Below are positions 36,571 to 45,755 of a stretch of DNA of 64,000 nucleotides, piece after piece (within the stretch, counting starts at the first letter, position 1; each line of letters begins with the position of its first letter). The notes beneath the pieces are model-generated. The model was not told the origin of the DNA and did not search any database. It saw nothing but the letters and a program-made list of their open reading frames with translations. The position numbers and the translations under genes were made by a program. This DNA is from Thioclava electrotropha (GTDB lineage: Bacteria; Pseudomonadota; Alphaproteobacteria; Rhodobacterales; Rhodobacteraceae). The stretch lies in assembly GCF_002085925.2 (NCBI RefSeq), contig NZ_CP053562.1, positions 476,001 through 540,000 on the forward strand, written 5' to 3'.

Positions 36571-37995
36571 CTACGCAGCAGAGCCGCCCACGGTCAGGCC
36601 GCCGATCATCAGGGTCGGCTGGCCGACGCCCACCGGCACCCATTGGCCCGCCTTGCCGCAATTGCCGATGCCGGGATCGAGCGCGAGGTCGTTGCCGATG
36701 GCGCGGATATGTTGCATCGCGGTCGGCCCGTCGCCGATCAGGGTCGCCCCGCGCACCGGTGCGCCGACGACACCGTTCTTCACACGGTAAGCTTCGGTGC
36801 AGTTGAAGACGAACTTGCCATTGGTGATGTCGACCTGACCGCCGCCGAAGCCGACCGCATAGATTCCGTCCTTCAGATCGGCGAGAATTTCGCCCGGATC
36901 GGCATCGCCACCCAGCATGTAGGTGTTGGTCATCCGCGGCATCGGGGCATGGGCAAAACTCTCGCGCCGCCCGTTGCCGGTGGCCTCCACGCCCATCAGG
37001 CGGGCGTTCTGGCGGTCCTGCATGTAGCCCACCAGCACGCCATCCTCGATCAGCACGTTCTTGCCCGAGGGGGTGCCCTCGTCGTCGATCGTGATCGAAC
37101 CGCGCCGGTCGGGGATCGTGCCGTCATCGAGCACGGTCACGCCTTTCGCCGCCACCTGCTGGCCCATCAACCCGGCGAAGGCCGAAGATTTCTTGCGGTT
37201 GAAGTCGCCTTCCAGACCATGGCCCACCGCTTCGTGCAGCAGTACGCCCGGCCAGCCCGGCCCAAGCACCACATCCATCACGCCCGCAGGCGCGGGCTCG
37301 GCGCGCAGGTTCACCAGCGCGATGCGCAGCGCCTCGCGCGCGACCGGCTGCCAATGCGCGGGCTCGATCAGGCCCGACAGGCCGAACCGCCCGCCGCCGC
37401 CATGTCCGCCGGATTCGCGGCGTCCGTTCTCTTCCACGATGACCGAGATGTTGATCCGTGCCATCGGGCGGATATCCGAGACCAGCCCGCCCTCGGGGCG
37501 CAGGATGAACACTTCCTGCAGGCTGGCGGCCATCGAGGCCGAGACCTGCACCACGCGCGGGTCGAGGTCGCGGGCAAACGCGTCGATCTCGCGCAGGATG
37601 TCGATCTTCGCGGCGAAGGGCGTGTCCGAGACAGGATCGGTGTCACTATAAAGATGTAGGTTCGTGCCCTTGGGCGGGGGCGCCATCGTGCCGCCGCCAT
37701 CGCCCACGGCGAGGCGCGCGGTCTCGGTCGCCCGCTTCAGCGCGGCCTCAGAAATCTCGGTCGAATGGGCATAGCCCGCGACATCGCCCTTCACCGCGCG
37801 CAGGCCGAATCCTTCGGAGGCGTCGTAAGAGGCGGTCTTCACCCGGCCATCGTCGAAGACCAGCGCCTCGGACCGGCGCTGCTCGAGAAACAGCTCGCCA
37901 TCCTCGGCCCCTGCGGTCGCTTCACGCAGCAGATGCAGCGCGCGATCCTGGTCGAGCTTGTCCTCGAAAGGGGCGAAACGGTCGGGCTTGGTCAT
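36571..37995 (-). CDS. tldD: Metalloprotease TldD
   Basis: 474 residues from the ATG at 37995, preceded by AGGAGT. TldD partners with TldE (PmbA) in a zinc protease that degrades unfolded peptides and matures some modified peptides. The zinc motif HEAVGHGLEGD (HExxxH) is present, as are the C-terminal family segments NTYMLGGDADPGEIL and IYAVGFGGGQVDITNGKFVF. A longer open frame to 38919 runs antisense through ctaC and is not supported. The partner tldE/pmbA is not in the window. It is divergent from the ctaC operon. Confidence 0.94.
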   Translation of the reverse strand: MTKPDRFAPFEDKLDQDRALHLLREATAGAEDGELFLEQRRSEALVFDDGRVKTASYDASEGFGLRAVKGDVAGYAHSTEISEAALKRATETARLAVGDGGGTMAPPPKGTNLHLYSDTDPVSDTPFAAKIDILREIDAFARDLDPRVVQVSASMAASLQEVFILRPEGGLVSDIRPMARINISVIVEENGRRESGGHGGGGRFGLSGLIEPAHWQPVAREALRIALVNLRAEPAPAGVMDVVLGPGWPGVLLHEAVGHGLEGDFNRKKSSAFAGLMGQQVAAKGVTVLDDGTIPDRRGSITIDDEGTPSGKNVLIEDGVLVGYMQDRQNARLMGVEATGNGRRESFAHAPMPRMTNTYMLGGDADPGEILADLKDGIYAVGFGGGQVDITNGKFVFNCTEAYRVKNGVVGAPVRGATLIGDGPTAMQHIRAIGNDLALDPGIGNCGKAGQWVPVGVGQPTLMIGGLTVGGSAA

Positions 37996-38154
37996 CTGGA
38001 CTCCTGCTAAGGCGATCAATTTTGACAAAATGTCGCAGCTTTTGCTTGCGCCACCCTCCCAATATGATTTTAAAGTGAGAACACGCAACGGTGAACGGTT
38101 TGGGAGATCCGAACGCCGTCGGGCGGCAGGGAGAAACGCCGCCAAAAGGGAGAC

Positions 38155-39042
38155 ATGGGACTTATGCGCTTTGCAAGCAAGGGCCGCGGCATCGCGGCCG
38201 CTGTCACGTCGGCTGTTATGTTGACGATCGTCGCCGGGCAGGCCTCGGCTCAGGACATGATCAAGGGGCTGCCGGTGATCGGTAAGCCGCATCTGGGCGG
38301 GACGGGGTTCCAGCCCGCGTCCTCGAACCTCGCGGAAGATCAGCAATGGCTCGACCATATGCTGCTGGTGATCATCGCCGCGATCTGCGTTTTCGTGTTC
38401 GCGCTGATCATCTACGCGATCCTGCGCTTCAACAGCCGCGCCAATCCGACGCCGCGCAGCTTCACCCATAACACGCCGCTCGAGATCACCTGGACCTTTG
38501 TGCCGATCGTGATTCTCGTGGCGATCGGGGCGTTTTCGCTGCCCGCGCTGTGGAATCAGCAGGAAATCCCGGAAGGCGACATCACCGTTAAGGTGACCGG
38601 CTACCAGTGGTACTGGGGCTATGAATACCCCGATGAGGGCGTGGCGTTCGATTCGCTGATGCTGGCGAAAGACGAGCTCGCAGATCATGGCTATGCGCCC
38701 GACGAATATCTGCTGGCCGCCGACAACGCGATGGTCGTGCCCGCGGGCAAGACGATCGTCGTGCAAGTCACTGGCGCGGACGTGATTCACAGCTGGACCG
38801 TGCCCGCCTTCGCCGTGAAGCAGGACGCCGTGCCGGGCCGGATCGCGCAATTGTGGTTTAAGGCCGATCAAGAAGGTGTGTATTTCGGCCAGTGTTCGGA
38901 GCTTTGCGGCACCAATCACGCTTACATGCCCATCGTGGTCAAAGTTGTCTCACCGGAAGTTTACGCTAACTGGCTTGAGCGTGCGAAGAATGACTTCGCC
39001 TCGGTCGAGACGGATGGCGCGGTTCGGGTCGCACAGAACTGA
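38155..39042 (+). CDS. ctaC: Cytochrome c oxidase subunit II
   Basis: Accepts electrons from cytochrome c through the binuclear CuA centre. A signal peptide ends near ASAQ (residue 33), two membrane helices follow (about 66-90 and 115-135), then a periplasmic cupredoxin domain. The CuA ligands are visible: the His in [10 protein letters not shown] and, in [12 protein letters not shown], Cys247, Cys251, His255 and Met258. GGGAG precedes the ATG. A TATGAT hexamer at 38063-38068 could be the promoter -10 box. It opens a long operon of oxidase assembly genes; subunit I is not in the window. Confidence 0.96.
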   Translation: MGLMRFASKGRGIAAAVTSAVMLTIVAGQASAQDMIKGLPVIGKPHLGGTGFQPASSNLAEDQQWLDHMLLVIIAAICVFVFALIIYAILRFNSRANPTPRSFTHNTPLEITWTFVPIVILVAIGAFSLPALWNQQEIPEGDITVKVTGYQWYWGYEYPDEGVAFDSLMLAKDELADHGYAPDEYLLAADNAMVVPAGKTIVVQVTGADVIHSWTVPAFAVKQDAVPGRIAQLWFKADQEGVYFGQCSELCGTNHAYMPIVVKVVSPEVYANWLERAKNDFASVETDGAVRVAQN

Positions 39043-39076
39043 ATTCATTGTGCGATAACACCCGAGGGACGCTTTC

Positions 39077-40012
39077 ATGAGTGACATCAGCTATATCCGC
39101 CAACAGGACAACGAGGCGCGGTTCGGCGACTACATCGCGCTTCTGAAGCCGCGCGTGATGTCGCTGGTGGTCTTTACCGCCTTCGTCGGTCTCGTGGTCG
39201 CGCCGAATCCGGTGCATCCCTTCGTGGGCTTCGTCGCGATCCTGTTCATCGCGCTGGGCGGCGGGGCCTCGGGCGCGCTGAACATGTGGTATGACGCGGA
39301 TATCGACCGCATCATGCGTCGCACCCGGAACCGTCCGATCCCGGCGGGCCGCATCTCGGAACGCGAGGCGCTGGGCTTCGGCCTCGCGCTGTCGGGCATC
39401 TCCTGCGTGATGCTGGCGCTGGCCACGAATATCTTCTCGGGCCTGTTCCTCGCCTTCACCATCTTCTTCTACGTCGTCGTCTACACGATGTGGCTCAAGC
39501 GGGCGACGCCGCAGAACATCGTGATCGGCGGCGCGGCAGGCGCGTTCCCTCCGATGATCGGCTGGGCCGTGTCGACGGGCGGTATCTCGATCGAATCCGT
39601 GGCGATGTTCCTGCTGGTCTTCCTCTGGACGCCGCCGCATTTCTGGTCGCTCGCGCTGTTCATGAAGGCCGATTACGACGAGGCGAAAGTGCCGATGCTG
39701 ACCTCGACCCACGGTCGTCTGGTCACGCGAAAGAACATCCTGTTCTACGCTTTCATCCTCGCCCCCATCGCGGTCGGCACGGGTTTCACCTCGATCGGTG
39801 GCCCGGTCTATTTCGCGACGGCGCTGATCATGAATGCGCTGTTCATCAAGGGCGCGATCGACATCCACGCCCGCACCGAAGCGCAGGCGGAGGCCGACAA
39901 ATACGCGGTCGAGAAGCGCTTCTTCTATTTCTCGCTCATCTACCTCTTCGCGCATTTCGCAGCTTTGCTGGCCGAAGCGGGGCTGAGCTATATCGGTTTG
40001 GGAGTCTGGTAA
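39077..40012 (+). CDS. ctaB: Protoheme IX farnesyltransferase
   Basis: Converts heme b to heme o by adding a farnesyl group, the first step to heme a. It is a membrane UbiA-type prenyltransferase of 311 residues with about nine hydrophobic helices. The Asp-rich substrate motif is seen as NMWYDADIDRIMRRTRNRP, with the second motif region around FLWTPPHFWSLALFMKADYDEA. It sits between ctaC and the ctaG region, as in other alphaproteobacterial oxidase operons. Confidence 0.96.
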   Translation: MSDISYIRQQDNEARFGDYIALLKPRVMSLVVFTAFVGLVVAPNPVHPFVGFVAILFIALGGGASGALNMWYDADIDRIMRRTRNRPIPAGRISEREALGFGLALSGISCVMLALATNIFSGLFLAFTIFFYVVVYTMWLKRATPQNIVIGGAAGAFPPMIGWAVSTGGISIESVAMFLLVFLWTPPHFWSLALFMKADYDEAKVPMLTSTHGRLVTRKNILFYAFILAPIAVGTGFTSIGGPVYFATALIMNALFIKGAIDIHARTEAQAEADKYAVEKRFFYFSLIYLFAHFAALLAEAGLSYIGLGVW

Positions 40013-40015
40013 GCG

Positions 40016-40210
40016 ATGGCAATCACCCGGGACAGTGACCTTCATATCCGTCGGTTCTCGCGCAATGCGGGGCTGGGCGCGGTTCTTCTCGGGTTCGTCG
40101 CAATCGTCTTCGGCCTGACCGTGGTCAAGGTCGAGAACGGCTCGAAAATGGAAGCCTACGACCACCAACCGCGCGCCTCCGTGCTGCCGGCGGAAGGGGC
40201 TTCGCAATGA
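40016..40210 (+). CDS. Small single-span membrane protein between ctaB and ctaG
   Basis: A 64-residue protein with one hydrophobic helix (about residues 18-38, [20 protein letters not shown]) flanked by a basic N-terminus and a polar C-terminal tail. It starts three bases after ctaB and overlaps ctaG by four bases (ATGA), so it is translated as part of the oxidase assembly operon. Small proteins in this slot occur in related oxidase operons (sometimes called CoxF). Its biochemical role is not known to me; help in oxidase assembly is inferred from position. Confidence 0.8.
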   Translation: MAITRDSDLHIRRFSRNAGLGAVLLGFVAIVFGLTVVKVENGSKMEAYDHQPRASVLPAEGASQ

Positions 40211-40800
40211 CCCAACGCCCCGCAGATCGGTCGAACACGCGCGTGCTGCTCTCGCTGCTCGCGGTGATCGTCGTGATGGGGGCAGGGGCCTGGGCTGCAG
40301 TGCCGTTCTACAACTGGTTCTGCAAGACCACCGGCTATGGCGGCACGACCAACACCGCCGAGGTGCTGCCCGACAAAGTGCTCGACCGCGAGATCCTCGT
40401 GCGTTTCGACGCGAATGTCGCGCGCGGCATGCCGTGGGAGTTCAAGCCGGTCCAGACCGAGATGAAACTGAAGATCGGGCAGAACGGGCTCGCCTTCTAC
40501 GAGGCCTACAACCCGACCGATCATCCGATCGCGGGCACGGCGAGCTACAATGTCTCGCCCGACGTGGCTGGCTACTATTTCGACAAGATCCAATGTTTCT
40601 GCTTCACCGAACAGGTGCTGCAACCCGGGGAGAGGGTGCAGATGCCGGTGAGCTTCTTCGTCGATCCCGACATTGTCGAGGATGCCGATGCGAAGCGGAT
40701 TCACGCGATCACGTTGAGCTATACTTTCTATGAAACCGACCTTCCCGAGCCGGAGGAAACTGCCTCGGTCCGTCAAAGGGAGACGGAGACGGTCAACTAG
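40207..40800 (+). CDS. ctaG: Cytochrome c oxidase copper chaperone CtaG (Cox11 family)
   Basis: Delivers copper to the CuB site of oxidase subunit I. It has one N-terminal membrane anchor (about residues 12-32) followed by [12 protein letters not shown] and a periplasmic beta domain. The copper-binding motif CFCFTEQVL and the downstream MPVSFFVDP segment are characteristic. At 197 residues the length is normal. The start overlaps the preceding small gene by four bases. Confidence 0.96.
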   Translation: MTQRPADRSNTRVLLSLLAVIVVMGAGAWAAVPFYNWFCKTTGYGGTTNTAEVLPDKVLDREILVRFDANVARGMPWEFKPVQTEMKLKIGQNGLAFYEAYNPTDHPIAGTASYNVSPDVAGYYFDKIQCFCFTEQVLQPGERVQMPVSFFVDPDIVEDADAKRIHAITLSYTFYETDLPEPEETASVRQRETETVN

Positions 40801-40817
40801 CCATCGGAGGGAGACGC

Positions 40818-41621
40818 ATGGCCCACGCAAAGAACCACGACTACCACATACTACCGCCCTCGATCTGGCCATTCCTCGGTGCAGTGGGCGGCTTCATCAT
40901 GCTCTTCGGGGCGGTGCTCTGGATGCAGAGCATTACCCATTACGTCTTCTTCGGCGGCCTGCTCGTGGTGCTCTACACCATGTATGGCTGGTGGTCGGAC
41001 GTAGTCCACGAGGGCGAAGTGGGCGATCACACCCCGGTGGTGCGCATCGGCCTGCGCTATGGCTTCATCCTATTCATCATGTCCGAAGTGATGTTCTTCG
41101 CGGCCTGGTTCTGGAGCTTCTTCAAGCACGCCATGTATCCGATGGGCCCGATGAGCCCCATTCAGGATGGCGTATGGCCGCCCGAGGGCATCGTGACTTT
41201 CGATCCGTGGCACCTGCCGCTGATCAACACCGTGATCCTGCTGCTGTCGGGTGTGACGCTCACTTGGGCACACCATGCGCTGGTGCATGAAAACGACCGC
41301 AGCCAAGTCAAGCAGGGCCTGATCCTCACGGTCGTCCTCGGCGCCTGTTTCACGGTGCTGCAGGCCTATGAATACAGCCACGCGGCCTTCGGTCTGGCGG
41401 GCAATATCTACGGCGCCAACTTCTTCATGGCGACGGGCTTCCACGGGGCGCACGTGATCATCGGGACGATCTTCCTGCTGGTCTGCCTGATCCGCATCGT
41501 AAAGGGCCAGATGACCCAGAACGAGCATGTCGGCTTCGAGGCGGCCGCCTGGTACTGGCACTTCGTCGATGTGGTCTGGCTCTTCCTGTTCGCGTCGATC
41601 TATATCTGGGGCAGCGCGTAA
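40818..41621 (+). CDS. ctaE: Cytochrome c oxidase subunit III
   Basis: Membrane subunit of the aa3-type oxidase, 267 residues with seven predicted helices. Family segments include [59 protein letters not shown] and [20 protein letters not shown]. The Glu in MSEVMFF matches the conserved acid of subunit III. The C-terminal [20 protein letters not shown] is also diagnostic. GGAGGG precedes the ATG. Confidence 0.97.
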   Translation: MAHAKNHDYHILPPSIWPFLGAVGGFIMLFGAVLWMQSITHYVFFGGLLVVLYTMYGWWSDVVHEGEVGDHTPVVRIGLRYGFILFIMSEVMFFAAWFWSFFKHAMYPMGPMSPIQDGVWPPEGIVTFDPWHLPLINTVILLLSGVTLTWAHHALVHENDRSQVKQGLILTVVLGACFTVLQAYEYSHAAFGLAGNIYGANFFMATGFHGAHVIIGTIFLLVCLIRIVKGQMTQNEHVGFEAAAWYWHFVDVVWLFLFASIYIWGSA

Positions 41622-41696
41622 GCGCCCCCGGCATTAACACGCAAATGCGCAGATCGGCGCGGGGGGCGACCCTCGCGCCGCTTTGTTGGAGGCTTG

Positions 41697-42374
41697 ATGA
41701 AACGCTACATCTTTCCGCTGCTGCTGGGCATCGTCGGCTGCGCGATCCTGATCTCGCTCGGCATCTGGCAGGTGCAGCGCCTTGGCTGGAAAGAGGCGAT
41801 GCTGGCCGAGATTTCCGCCAAGATCGAAGGTCAGCCGCAGGCGCTGCCGCCTGAAGGCACCGACACCAAGCCGCTGAAATACGAACCCGTCACGGTAAGC
41901 GGGCGCACGACGGGCCAGGAGATCCTTGTGCTCTCGGGTCAGAAGGGCGTCGGCGCGGGCTACCGGGTCATCGACGCCTTCGAGACCGATCAGGGCCGCA
42001 AGATCCTGCTCGATCGCGGCTTCATCCCCGAGGGTGAAAAGGGCACCGACCGCCCCGCTACGGAGCTCACCGTCACCGGCAACCTGCACTGGCCCGAAGA
42101 GACCGACAGCTACACGCCCGAGCCCGACGCCAAGACCGGCATCTGGTTTGCCCGCGACGTGCCCGCTATGGCCGCCAAGCTCGGGACCGAGCCGATCCTG
42201 ATCGTCGCCCGCACCGTTCAAGGGGCCGCGCAGGGCATAACGCCGGTCCCCGTGACCATCACCGGCATCCCCAATGACCACCTCGGCTACGCGATCACCT
42301 GGTTTTTGCTCGCAATCGTCTGGGCTGGGATGACAATCTTTCTTCTCTGGCGTATCAGGCGGCAACAGGCCTGA
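41697..42374 (+). CDS. SURF1 family cytochrome oxidase assembly protein
   Basis: 225 residues with a helix at each end (about 5-22 and 202-222) and a periplasmic domain between, the SURF1 topology. Family patterns are LGIWQVQRLGWKEAMLAEI, GQKGVGAGYRVIDAFETDQG, KILLDRGFIPEG and the C-terminal NDHLGYAITWFLLAIVWAG. SURF1 proteins help insert heme a into subunit I. The ATG at 41697 follows GGAGG. It is the last oxidase gene of the operon before thrC, nine bases downstream. Confidence 0.93.
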   Translation: MKRYIFPLLLGIVGCAILISLGIWQVQRLGWKEAMLAEISAKIEGQPQALPPEGTDTKPLKYEPVTVSGRTTGQEILVLSGQKGVGAGYRVIDAFETDQGRKILLDRGFIPEGEKGTDRPATELTVTGNLHWPEETDSYTPEPDAKTGIWFARDVPAMAAKLGTEPILIVARTVQGAAQGITPVPVTITGIPNDHLGYAITWFLLAIVWAGMTIFLLWRIRRQQA

Positions 42375-42383
42375 GGATTGACG

Positions 42384-43781
42384 ATGCGTTATGTTTCCAC
42401 TCGGGGCAAAGCCCCGGTTCTGAATTTCGGCGATGCGATGCTGACGGGGCTTGCCCGTGACGGCGGGCTTTACGTGCCTGAGACCGTGCCGCAGTTCTCC
42501 GCCGATGAGATCGCAGCGCTCGCAGGGCAGCCCTACGAAGAGGTGGCTTTCCGTGTGATGAAGCCCTTCGTCTCCGAGACTTTCTCGGACGAGGAACTGC
42601 GCGGCGCCATCACGCGTGCCTATTCCGGCTTTGGCCATGTCGCCCGCGCGCCGATGGTGCAGCTGGCGCCGAACCATTTCCTGCTGGAGCTGTTCCACGG
42701 CCCCACGCTCGCGTTCAAGGATTTCGCGATGCAGGTGATCGGGCAGCTGTTCCAGATCGAACTGCAAAAGCGCAACCAGAAGATCACCATCGTCGGCGCC
42801 ACCTCGGGCGATACCGGCTCGGCGGCGATCGAGGCGTTCCGCGGGCTCGACAATGTCGACGTGTTCATCCTCTTCCCGCATGGCCGTGTCTCCGAAGTGC
42901 AGCGCCGCCAGATGACGACGCCTATCGAGAGCAATGTCCACGCGCTCGCGCTCGATGGTGATTTCGACGATTGCCAGGGCAAGCTGAAGGACATGTTCAA
43001 CGACTTTGACTTCCGCGATGAGGTCGGTCTGGCGGGCGTGAACTCGATCAACTTCGCCCGCGTGCTGGCGCAGATCGTTTATTTCTTTTCCTCGGCCGTG
43101 GTGCTTGGTGCGCCGCATCGCAAGGTCTCCTTCACCGTGCCCACCGGCAATTTCGGCGATATTTTTGCGGGCTTCCTTGCGAAGGAAATGGGCCTGCCGG
43201 TCGAGCGTCTGGTGATCGCGACGAACCAGAACGACATTCTGCATCGCTGCCTCGAGAAGGGCGATTACACCAAGCAGGGCGTCACGCCCTCGATCTCGCC
43301 GTCTATGGATATCGAGGTAAGCTCGAATTTCGAGCGCGCGCTGTTCTGGGCCTATGGCAAGGACGGGGGCGCGATCGAGAAGCTGATGGACGAGCTGAAA
43401 ACCGAAGGCTCCTTCACCGTCTCCGAAAACGCGATCGGTGCGCTGCGCGACATCTACGACAGCGGTTCGGTTGGCGAGGCGCGCACGATGGAAGAGATCG
43501 GCGATACGCTCAAGGAAACCGGCGAGCTGCTCTGTCCGCATTCGGCTGTCGGCGTGAACGTCGGCAAAACGGCGGTCGCGCGCGACCCGGCCACGCCGAT
43601 GATCACGCTCGCCACTGCGCATCCTGCCAAGTTCCCCGATGCGGTGGAAGAGGCGACGGGCATCCGCCCCGACCTGCCGCCGCGCATGGCAGACCTGTTC
43701 ACCCGCGAGGAGCGCGTGACCCGCGTGCCGAATGACCTTGCAGACCTTGAAGCCCTGATCCGGGAGCGCCGCCGCACATGA
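42384..43781 (+). CDS. thrC: Threonine synthase
   Basis: PLP enzyme converting O-phosphohomoserine to threonine. The ATG at 42384 follows GAGG; 465 residues is the normal long-form length. The PLP lysine is in FHGPTLAFKDFAMQVIGQL, with the phosphate-binding segment GATSGDTGSAAIEAF and the later SVPTGNFGDIFAGFLAKEMG-like stretch. It is co-transcribed with the oxidase genes and overlaps the next gene by four bases, an arrangement common in this bacterial group. Confidence 0.96.
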   Translation: MRYVSTRGKAPVLNFGDAMLTGLARDGGLYVPETVPQFSADEIAALAGQPYEEVAFRVMKPFVSETFSDEELRGAITRAYSGFGHVARAPMVQLAPNHFLLELFHGPTLAFKDFAMQVIGQLFQIELQKRNQKITIVGATSGDTGSAAIEAFRGLDNVDVFILFPHGRVSEVQRRQMTTPIESNVHALALDGDFDDCQGKLKDMFNDFDFRDEVGLAGVNSINFARVLAQIVYFFSSAVVLGAPHRKVSFTVPTGNFGDIFAGFLAKEMGLPVERLVIATNQNDILHRCLEKGDYTKQGVTPSISPSMDIEVSSNFERALFWAYGKDGGAIEKLMDELKTEGSFTVSENAIGALRDIYDSGSVGEARTMEEIGDTLKETGELLCPHSAVGVNVGKTAVARDPATPMITLATAHPAKFPDAVEEATGIRPDLPPRMADLFTREERVTRVPNDLADLEALIRERRRT

Positions 43782-45037
43782 TCGAAATGACCACCCTGAA
43801 GAATGGTCTGCGCATCATCACCGAGTCGATGCCGGGCCTCGCCTCTGCCGCGATCGGCGTCTGGATCACGGCCGGTGGCCGCCACGAGCGCCCCGAGCAG
43901 AACGGCATCGCACATTTCCTCGAACATATGGCGTTCAAGGGCACGAAGACGCGCTCGGCGCTGCAGATCGCGGAAGCGATCGAGGACGTGGGCGGCTATA
44001 TCAACGCCTATACCTCGCGCGAGATGACCGCTTACTACGCCCGCGTGCTGGCCGAGGATGTGCCGCTCGCGCTCGACGTGATTTCAGACATCCTCTTGAA
44101 CCCGGTCTTCGATCAGCGCGAGATCGAGGTGGAGCGCGGCGTGATCCTGCAAGAGATCGGCCAGTCGCTCGACACGCCCGACGACGTGATCTTCGACTGG
44201 CTGCAAGAGGCCGCGTACCCCGATCAGCCGATGGGCCGCACGATCCTCGGCCCGGCGGAGAAGGTCCGCAGCTTCGCGCGCGATGATCTCTCTGCTTTTG
44301 TGACCGAACATTACGGCCCCGATCAGATGATCCTCTCGGCCGCTGGCGCGGTCGATCACGCGGAAATCGTGAAGCGTGCCGAGGATATCTTCGGCGACCT
44401 GCGCCCCGCGCTGAATCCCGCGCCCTATCCCGCGAAATGGATCGGCAATGAGCGGCGCGAGATCAAACAGCTCGAACAGGCGCATTTCGCGCTTGGCATC
44501 GAGTCGCCCAGCTATCGCGACGCCGATCTCTACACCGCACAGGTCTATTCGGTGGCGATGGGCGGCGGCATGTCCTCGCGCCTGTTCCAGAAGATCCGCG
44601 AAGAACGGGGTCTGTGCTACACGATCTTCTCGCAGGCAGGCGCCTACGAGGATACCGGCATGTTCACCGTCTATGCGGGCACCTCCGGCGACGAGGTCCG
44701 CGGCTTGGCCGAACTGACCATCGACGAGCTTAAGCGCGCCGCCGAGGATATGACCGAGGTCGAGATCGCCCGCGCCCGCGCCCAGATCAAGGCAGGGCTG
44801 CTGATGGGGCTGGAAAGCGCCTCGGCGCGCGCCGAACGCATGGCGCGCAGCCTCTATATCTGGGGCCGGGTGCCCGGGATCGACGAGGCCTCGGCGCGGA
44901 TCGACAGCGTCACCCGCGATGCGGTGCGCGATTTCGGCGAACGGCTCGCCGTCGGCGGGCGCACGGCCATGGCGCTTTACGGCCCGGTCAAAGATGCGCC
45001 CGAGCTTGGGGAGCTGCGCGAAAGGCTCGCCGCCTGA
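43778..45037 (+). CDS. M16 family zinc peptidase (processing peptidase-like)
   Basis: 419 residues, similar to mitochondrial processing peptidase beta and bacterial PqqL/YmxG-type enzymes. The inverted zinc motif HFLEH is in GIAHFLEHMAFKGTKTRS, with the downstream third ligand Glu in the VERGVILQEIG region. The second half carries the glycine-rich loop GGGMSSRLFQKIREERGLCY. The physiological substrate is unknown. The start overlaps thrC by four bases and its stop overlaps the next start by one base, indicating coupled translation. Confidence 0.92.
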   Translation: MIEMTTLKNGLRIITESMPGLASAAIGVWITAGGRHERPEQNGIAHFLEHMAFKGTKTRSALQIAEAIEDVGGYINAYTSREMTAYYARVLAEDVPLALDVISDILLNPVFDQREIEVERGVILQEIGQSLDTPDDVIFDWLQEAAYPDQPMGRTILGPAEKVRSFARDDLSAFVTEHYGPDQMILSAAGAVDHAEIVKRAEDIFGDLRPALNPAPYPAKWIGNERREIKQLEQAHFALGIESPSYRDADLYTAQVYSVAMGGGMSSRLFQKIREERGLCYTIFSQAGAYEDTGMFTVYAGTSGDEVRGLAELTIDELKRAAEDMTEVEIARARAQIKAGLLMGLESASARAERMARSLYIWGRVPGIDEASARIDSVTRDAVRDFGERLAVGGRTAMALYGPVKDAPELGELRERLAA

Positions 45038-45621
45038 TGTTCGCGCGTCGTCGTCAGCTGCGGATCGATACGGATCGAATGATCCTGCGTCCGCCGCAGC
45101 ATGGGGATTATCGCCCGTGGGCCAGCCTGCGCGAGGATAGCCGCGACTTCCTGGTGCCGTGGGAGCCGAGCTGGTCCTCCGACCACCTCAGCCGCAAGGC
45201 GTTCTCGAACCGGGTCTATTGGGCGGCGCGCGCGATCGCGAATGGCACCGCCGTTCCCGTATTTCTGTTCTCGCGCCGCGATGACATTTTTCTGGGGGCG
45301 ATCACGCTCGACAATATCCGGCGCGGACCGGCGCAGGCGGGCACGCTGGGCTATTGGATCGGCCAACGCCACGCGCGTCATGGCTATATGCGTGAGGCGA
45401 TCGAGGCCGTGGTTCATTACGCTTTCACCAAGCTCGACCTGAGCCGCATCGAGGCGGCCTGCCTGCCGGAGAACGCGGCCTCGCGTGGGGTGCTGGAGAA
45501 GTCCGGTTTCAAATACGAGGGCGTCGCGCAGAGCTACCTGCAGATCAACGGGCGCTGGCGCAATCATGTCCTTTATTCCAACCTGCGCTCGGATCGCCGG
45601 GGACGGACGGATGTCCGATAG
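45037..45621 (+). CDS. GNAT acetyltransferase, RimJ/RimL type
   Basis: 194 residues with the RimJ/RimL-like layout: TDRMILRPPQHGDYRPWASL at the start, the beta strand IFLGAITLDNIRRG, an acetyl-CoA loop region LGYWIGQRHARHGYMREAIE and the C-terminal RIEAACLPENAASRGVLEKS. This subgroup often acetylates ribosomal protein N-termini. The exact substrate cannot be told. Translation is coupled to the M16 peptidase gene by a TGATG overlap, and it closes the long ctaC operon. Confidence 0.88.
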   Translation: MFARRRQLRIDTDRMILRPPQHGDYRPWASLREDSRDFLVPWEPSWSSDHLSRKAFSNRVYWAARAIANGTAVPVFLFSRRDDIFLGAITLDNIRRGPAQAGTLGYWIGQRHARHGYMREAIEAVVHYAFTKLDLSRIEAACLPENAASRGVLEKSGFKYEGVAQSYLQINGRWRNHVLYSNLRSDRRGRTDVR

Positions 45622-45714
45622 GGACGGATATGCTGGCGACGGACGTCCGGCCCTTCGCTTGTGCTACGGGCGTTCGCCGGGGCGTCCTTCCACCGGAAGG
45701 CCACTGATCCTGGC

Positions 45715-45747
45715 TCACCCCCCGGGATATTTCAGCCAAGCCGAAGG
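45715..45747 (+). repeat. Intergenic repeat element, copy C (core only)
   Basis: A short copy of the family: CACCCCCCGGGATATTT, then CAG, CCAAG, CC and GAAGGAGG. No GGGGGC hairpin is attached. The GGAGG at its end serves as ribosome-binding site for the FAD oxidase gene that starts at 45756, so here the repeat is part of a translated gene's leader. Confidence 0.7.
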
Positions 45748-45755
45748 AGGCAGAG

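Noticed and set aside
41634..43622. 662-codon open frame on the minus strand
   Set aside because: Antisense to surf1 and thrC, both well-supported genes; no domain recognised.
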